Positions 7,166-11,113 of a stretch of 11,113 nt of DNA are shown here, piece after piece (positions within the stretch are counted from its first letter, which is position 1; every line of letters begins with the position of its first letter). The notes below the pieces were generated by a model that saw nothing but the letters and a program-made list of their open reading frames with translations, had not been told where the DNA came from and made no database searches. A program made the translations under genes and the position numbers. This DNA comes from a bacterium (GTDB taxonomy: Bacteria > CBDUZB01 > JAGLHV01): positions 1-11,113 of the forward strand of contig JAGLHV010000021.1 in NCBI GenBank assembly GCA_023143305.1, written 5' to 3'.

Positions 7166-8746
7166 GTGAAAATTTTAGTAAGTGATGCTTTATCGGAAAA
7201 AGGATTGGATGCTTTAAAGCAAAATCCGGAATTTAAAGTTGATGTAAAGACAAAAATGCCTCTATCAGAACTAATTTCTTCTATTGGAGAATACGATGGA
7301 TTATTAATTAGAAGCGGAACGAAAGTTACCAAGGAAGTAATTAATGCTGCAGATAAATTGAAGGTTATTGGACGCGCAGGAGTAGGGGTGGATAATATAG
7401 ATGTAGCTGCTGCCACACGAAAAAGTATTATAGTGATGAATACTCCTTCGGCCAATAGTATCTCTGCTGCCGAGCACACAATGAGTTTATTACTGGCATT
7501 GGCTAGAAATGTTCCCCAGGCAAGTAATTCCTTGAAGAAAGGAGAATGGAAAAGAAAAGATTTTATGGGTAGCGAAGTTTTTAATAAAATTCTTGGTATA
7601 GTCGGATTGGGGCGTATTGGAACAGAGGTGGCCAAGAGGGCACAAAGTTTTGCGATGGAAATCATTGTTTGTGATCCCTTTATTTCTCAGGAATATGCTC
7701 AGAAGTTAGGAATAAAATTAGTTGATTTTGATAATTTAATTAAACAGGCAGACTATATTACTTTCCATATTCCTTTAACCCCGGAAACAAAACATTTAAT
7801 TAACAAAGATACTTTTGCTAAAATGAAAAAAGGAGTACGGATTATCAATTGTGCCCGGGGAGGTATTATTGATGAAGAAGCTTTGGTGTCTGCAGTAAAA
7901 GAGGGTATTGTTAAGGGTGCTGCCTTAGATGTATTTGAAAAAGAACCGTTAGGTGAAAGTCCTTTATTAAATGTAGATAATATAATAATTACTCCTCATT
8001 TAGGTGCTTTTACCGAAGAAGCACAGGTTAATGTTTCTGTAGACATTGTTAAGGGGGTAGTAGATTATCTAAAAAATGCGATTATTAATAATGCCGTAAA
8101 TGTTCCGGCGGTAGATCCACAGATATTAGAAGAGATTAGGCCTTATTTGGAATTAGCAGAAAAGCTGGGGAAGTTATCTTCTCAAATTATTGAAGGACGT
8201 TTACAAGAAGCAAGTATTCAATATAGTGGCGAAATTATTAATTATAATCTTACTCCGATAACTGTGGCTTTTACTAAAGGTTTATTAGAGCCAATTCTGG
8301 AAGAAGACATAAATTTTGTGAACGCTTCTATTATTGCTCAGGAACGGAAAATAAAAATAGTGGAAAGCAAGACAAGTCAGGTAGAAAATTTTACTAATCT
8401 GGTGAGCATAAAACTTAAAACAGATAAAGGACAAGTTTTAGTCTCCGGAACACTTTTTAGTAAAAACGATCCTCGTATTGTAGAGATAAATAATTTTCGT
8501 TTGGACGCAGCTATTGAAGGTTTTATGCTTGTTTGTTCCAACCTGGATAAACCAGGTGTAGTTGGACATATTGGAAACATTTTAGGAGAAAATCAGATTA
8601 ATATTTCCAGCATGCAAGTGGGAAGGAAAAAAGTTAAAGGACAAGCGATTACGGTAGTAAATGTGGAAAATTCTATTTCTAATGATGTTTTAGAAAAGTT
8701 AAAAAAACATGATAAAATAACAGATGTTAAAATGGTTAAATTATAA
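7166..8746 (+). CDS. serA: D-3-phosphoglycerate dehydrogenase, long form with ACT domain
   Basis: SerA oxidises 3-phosphoglycerate to 3-phosphohydroxypyruvate with NAD+, the first step of serine synthesis. The 526-residue length matches the long form. The order is N-terminal substrate half, Rossmann domain with GLGRIG (147-152), an intervening domain about 320-450, and a C-terminal ACT domain (about 453-526, containing LDKPGVVGHIG). Catalytic residues are visible: Arg231 in NCARGG, Glu260 in EKEP and His278 in TPHLGAF. The ACT domain implies effector control, in other species by serine; whether serine inhibits here is not shown. The start is GTG, with agagg at 7157-7161 only four bases upstream, a tight spacing that may limit translation. 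It follows the aminotransferase and precedes the ABC ATPase by two bases. Confidence 0.97.
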   Translation: MKILVSDALSEKGLDALKQNPEFKVDVKTKMPLSELISSIGEYDGLLIRSGTKVTKEVINAADKLKVIGRAGVGVDNIDVAAATRKSIIVMNTPSANSISAAEHTMSLLLALARNVPQASNSLKKGEWKRKDFMGSEVFNKILGIVGLGRIGTEVAKRAQSFAMEIIVCDPFISQEYAQKLGIKLVDFDNLIKQADYITFHIPLTPETKHLINKDTFAKMKKGVRIINCARGGIIDEEALVSAVKEGIVKGAALDVFEKEPLGESPLLNVDNIIITPHLGAFTEEAQVNVSVDIVKGVVDYLKNAIINNAVNVPAVDPQILEEIRPYLELAEKLGKLSSQIIEGRLQEASIQYSGEIINYNLTPITVAFTKGLLEPILEEDINFVNASIIAQERKIKIVESKTSQVENFTNLVSIKLKTDKGQVLVSGTLFSKNDPRIVEINNFRLDAAIEGFMLVCSNLDKPGVVGHIGNILGENQINISSMQVGRKKVKGQAITVVNVENSISNDVLEKLKKHDKITDVKMVKL

Positions 8747-8748
8747 AA

Positions 8749-9474
8749 GTGAAAATTGTTAAAGTAGAAAATGTAAGTAAAGTTTATATTAGAAAATATT
8801 TATGCAAGGTCCAAAAGAAAGTAGCTTTAAAAGGTTTAAATTTGGAGATAGCAGAAAAGCAGGTTTTCGGGCTTTTAGGTTTGAATGGCTCGGGAAAAAC
8901 AACGACAATTAAACTTTTATTAGGGCTGCTTTTTCCTAACAAAGGTAACCTTTTTATTTTTGATAAAAAAATTCCTAATTTGGAAATAAGAAAAAAAATA
9001 GGTTATCTTCCTGAAGCGTCCTATTTTTTTAAATATTTAACGGCAAAAGAATTGCTTTTTTTTTATGCTGAATTATCTTCCCTTACCGGTAAGGAAAAAC
9101 AAAAAAGAGTAGATTGGGTTTTAGAATTTGTAGAATTAAAAGAGGCCGAAAAGGTGCGGTTAGCTGATTTTTCTAAGGGGATGTTGCAGAGGATAGCTAT
9201 GGCGCAAGCTTTATTACATAATCCGGAGTTGTTGTTTTTAGATGAACCAACAGGAGGATTAGACCCGGTAGGTATTAAGAAAATGCGGGAATTGATTTTA
9301 AGATTAAGAGACGAAAGAAAAACAGTGTTTTTTAGTTCCCATTTTATTAACGAAGTAGAAAAGGTTTGCAATTATGTAGGGATTTTACATAAAGGTGAAT
9401 TAAAAAAAACACTGGAAGTGCCTGGATTAAATGGGAGGTTAGAAGATATATTTATTCAGACAATTTCAGAATAA
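8749..9474 (+). CDS. ABC-2 type transporter ATP-binding protein
   Basis: This is the ATPase subunit of an ABC exporter; it powers the permease encoded next. The 241 residues form one nucleotide-binding domain: Walker A GLNGSGKT (44-51), a YLPEA segment at the Q-loop position (86-90, without glutamine, as is common in this subfamily), signature FSKGM (141-145) in place of LSGGQ, Walker B LLFLDEP (161-167) and the H-loop His198 in SSHF. It resembles the CcmA/NatA-like group. The start is GTG, two bases after the serA stop, with no recognisable ribosome site, so translation probably depends on ribosomes finishing serA. The substrate cannot be told from sequence. Confidence 0.93.
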   Translation: MKIVKVENVSKVYIRKYLCKVQKKVALKGLNLEIAEKQVFGLLGLNGSGKTTTIKLLLGLLFPNKGNLFIFDKKIPNLEIRKKIGYLPEASYFFKYLTAKELLFFYAELSSLTGKEKQKRVDWVLEFVELKEAEKVRLADFSKGMLQRIAMAQALLHNPELLFLDEPTGGLDPVGIKKMRELILRLRDERKTVFFSSHFINEVEKVCNYVGILHKGELKKTLEVPGLNGRLEDIFIQTISE

Positions 9475-9500
9475 CTAAAAGGTAAAAAAAAGAGAGCACA

Positions 9501-10271
9501 ATGAGAAAATTATGTGTAATTGCTTATTATACAGCTATAGAAAGTATTAGAAATAAGGTTTTTTATATCAATTTGCTGTTTGCTTTAATCGTTATCGGAA
9601 GTTCGGTTATTTTTTCACAAATTAGTGGAGAGGTTGCCGGCCGGGTTATTATGGATGTTAGTTTGGGGGCGATAGAATTATTTGCTTTGCTTATTGCTAT
9701 TTTTGGAGTGACGCGGTTGGTTGTTCAGGAAATAGAAAATAAAACTATCAGCGTTGTTTTAAGCAAGCCGATTAAACGGTCCGTTTATCTTTTAGGTAAG
9801 TATATCGGAATATCCGGAATTGTTATGTTGAATATATTAATTATGTTTATGGGAATGTTGATTCTTCTTTTTATTCGAGGGGAGGCAAGTGGGTTTCATT
9901 CACTTGTTTTAGCGGTTAGTTTTATTTATTTAAAAATGTTATTAATTATGGCAATAGGCCTTTTTTTTTCTTTAGTTACCAGTTCCTCTCTTACTACTAT
10001 TACTCTTACTTTTTTAGTTTGGGTTTTAGGACATCTTACTAATGAAATAAATTTTTTGAGTGAAAAAATGGCTGCCCCTTTAAGTAGTTTTTTGATAAAG
10101 GGGATTTATTACATTATTCCCAATTTTCAATATTTTAATTTTAAAGATTTTTTGGAATGTTCTTTCCTTTTTTCGAAAACAAATATTTTTTTTATAACAA
10201 TTTATGGTGTAACATATTCGACGATATTAATTTATTTTTCTATGTTGCTTTTTTCCCGCAGAGAAATTTGA
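9501..10271 (+). CDS. ABC-2 type transporter permease
   Basis: This 256-residue integral membrane protein has six likely membrane helices at roughly 21-38, 55-75, 102-125, 134-158, 161-180 and 229-251. Between helices 2 and 3 lies the segment QEIENKTISVVLSKPIKR (76-93), the E...S.VLS.PI.R pattern typical of ABC-2 permeases, where the cytoplasmic loop meets the ATPase. Such pairs export lipids, polysaccharides, drugs or peptides; nothing here identifies the cargo. It starts 26 bases after the ATPase stop behind a weak purine site (agagag, 9491-9496). No other permease is present, so the transporter would be a homodimer of this protein with two ATPase copies. Confidence 0.88.
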   Translation: MRKLCVIAYYTAIESIRNKVFYINLLFALIVIGSSVIFSQISGEVAGRVIMDVSLGAIELFALLIAIFGVTRLVVQEIENKTISVVLSKPIKRSVYLLGKYIGISGIVMLNILIMFMGMLILLFIRGEASGFHSLVLAVSFIYLKMLLIMAIGLFFSLVTSSSLTTITLTFLVWVLGHLTNEINFLSEKMAAPLSSFLIKGIYYIIPNFQYFNFKDFLECSFLFSKTNIFFITIYGVTYSTILIYFSMLLFSRREI

Positions 10272-10326
10272 TTAGTGATTGCCGGTTAAAATGAGATTTG
10301 TGGTTAACTTTTAGTATGGAAAGAAA

Positions 10327-11022
10327 ATGAAAATAAAAGGGTATATAAATAATAAGATTTGTTTTATATTGCTTTTAGTCGGAATATTGGTTTTAACACA
10401 AATTAAATTAGAAAAAAAATTCGTTTATCCTTTTCCCTGTATAAGTAATTTAAGTTTAGAAGAAGCAAGTTTCTTGAATTTTTGGGGAGTACTTTTGGGT
10501 TTTAGACGTCTTTCGGCTGATTTAGTCTGGATAAAAATGTTACAATACTATGGTACGCGTAAAGAAGGTGATGATGCGCTTAGTAAAAAAAAATATGTCG
10601 GCGTAGAAAAAGAAGAGTATAAAAAACTGTTTCCTTTTTTTCAAGCAGTAGTAAAACTAGATCCTTTTTTTTGTTTTGCTTATTTATATGGTAGTGGAAT
10701 ATTAGCTTATAACCATGAACGTTATGATGAAGCAGTTAGTTTATTGGAAGAAGGTATTACTAGTAATCCTAAGTATTGGAAATTTAATTTTTATTTGGGA
10801 GCTATTGGTTATAAAATAAAAAAGCAAGAAAAAAAAGTAATTTATCTTCTGGAAAAAATAGTAGAGTATCCTGATTGTCCGGTAATGATTAAAAGTGTTT
10901 TGGCTCAGTTGTATGAAAAAAAATTGCAACATATTAAAGCCGGATTAATTTGGGAAAACATTTTAAGAACAAGTAATGATAAAGGATATAGAAAAAAAGC
11001 AGAAAAACATTTACAATATTAA
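10327..11022 (+). CDS. Membrane-anchored TPR-like protein of unknown function
   Basis: I do not recognise a named family. The 231-residue protein has a short basic start and a hydrophobic stretch at about 11-25 (CFILLLVGILVL), without a clear cleavage site, so it is probably a signal anchor. A distinctive segment LLGFRRLSADLVWIKMLQYYG (start about 56) follows. From about 100 onward the pattern is of paired amphipathic helices like TPR units: roughly 100-115, 116-148 (with a TPR-like AYNHERYDEAVSLLEEGI), 150-181 and 187-220. It would sit outside the cytoplasmic membrane and hold a partner protein. It starts 55 bases after the ABC permease with a weak ggaaag site (10318-10323). Its position suggests work with that transporter, but this is inference. 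Confidence 0.75.
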   Translation: MKIKGYINNKICFILLLVGILVLTQIKLEKKFVYPFPCISNLSLEEASFLNFWGVLLGFRRLSADLVWIKMLQYYGTRKEGDDALSKKKYVGVEKEEYKKLFPFFQAVVKLDPFFCFAYLYGSGILAYNHERYDEAVSLLEEGITSNPKYWKFNFYLGAIGYKIKKQEKKVIYLLEKIVEYPDCPVMIKSVLAQLYEKKLQHIKAGLIWENILRTSNDKGYRKKAEKHLQY

Positions 11023-11029
11023 AAAATAG

Positions 11030-11038
11030 TGGTATAAT
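11030..11038 (+). promoter_or_regulatory. Probable extended -10 promoter for tRNA-Lys
   Basis: TG-G-TATAAT matches the extended -10 consensus exactly and lies eight bases after the TPR gene stop, 36 bases before the tRNA-Lys. The -35 position has only a poor match (ttacaa, 11011-11016, 16-base spacer), which an extended -10 can tolerate. Transcription would start near 11045. An AT-only inverted repeat (aataatt 11044-11050, aattatt 11056-11062) falls in the short leader; it is too weak to be a terminator. Confidence 0.6.
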
Positions 11039-11074
11039 AAAAAAATAATTTTTGGAATTATTATTATAAAAAAT

Positions 11075-11113
11075 GGGCCCGTAGCTCAGCTGGCAGAGCA
11101 TCTGCCTTTTAAG
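11075..11113 (+). tRNA. tRNA-Lys (anticodon TTT), 5' part, runs off the window
   Basis: The 5' half of a tRNA is visible: acceptor strand gggcccg (11075-11081), D arm with gctc (11084-11087) pairing gagc (11096-11099) around agctggca, the 5' anticodon stem tctgc (11101-11105), and the loop cttttaa (11106-11112), which gives TTT at 11108-11110. The 3' half lies outside the window, so the fold cannot be completed. Confidence 0.93.

Noticed and set aside
7150..7665. Open reading frame of 171 codons on the minus strand across the 5' part of serA
   Set aside because: It lies opposite a clear serA coding region with all catalytic motifs, has no recognisable domain, and is a mirror of the AT-rich sense codons. 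The same reasoning removes the other minus-strand frames.
10316..10330. Tiny four-codon frame (MERK) overlapping the TPR gene start
   Set aside because: It is too short to judge and easily arises by chance; there is no ribosome site or conservation evidence.

Overview
This window is a compact, strongly AT-rich stretch of bacterial chromosome (roughly one third G+C by eye). Nine protein genes all read on the + strand and lie between two tRNA genes: a complete tRNA-Gly at the left and the first half of a tRNA-Lys at the right edge. Intergenic gaps are short, none above about 140 bases, and the standard code works throughout. I see no phage, transposase, CRISPR or defence genes. The organism cannot be named from this sequence. 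The AT-rich Lys/Glu-heavy proteins, the degenerate 7-bp repeat at the left edge, and the TPR protein beside an ABC-2 exporter together suggest an uncultivated lineage, perhaps around Omnitrophota or similar candidate phyla. That placement is inference.

Region 1 (1-256) holds the end of a degenerate heptanucleotide repeat (CTRTNNN unit), then tRNA-Gly(GCC) with an encoded CCA, then a leader with a weak possible terminator.

Region 2 (257-5994) is a protein quality-control cluster. It encodes trigger factor (tig), the ClpP peptidase, the ClpX unfoldase and the Lon protease. All key catalytic and ATP-binding residues are visible in ClpP, ClpX and Lon, and ClpX keeps the IGF loop that docks on ClpP. 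clpX and lon overlap by ATGA. A tract of nine G residues with a flanking short hairpin sits between tig and clpP. The ClpP start is best placed at 1678, five codons inside the longest reading frame.

Region 3 (5995-8746) is a two-gene serine biosynthesis module. A class V PLP aminotransferase is followed by long-form SerA (D-3-phosphoglycerate dehydrogenase with an ACT domain). The aminotransferase probably does the SerC step. Its near-perfect ribosome binding site starts at the base after the lon stop codon, so the module probably shares a transcript with the proteases.

Region 4 (8749-11022) encodes an ABC-2 type exporter (ATPase plus six-helix permease) and a membrane-anchored TPR-like protein of unknown function. 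An extended -10 promoter overlapping the end of this block probably drives the tRNA-Lys gene that runs off the window.

Most of the window is ordinary housekeeping DNA. The parts most worth a second look are the heptad repeat beside the tRNA, the G9 tract before clpP, the serine module downstream of lon, and the TPR protein linked to the exporter.
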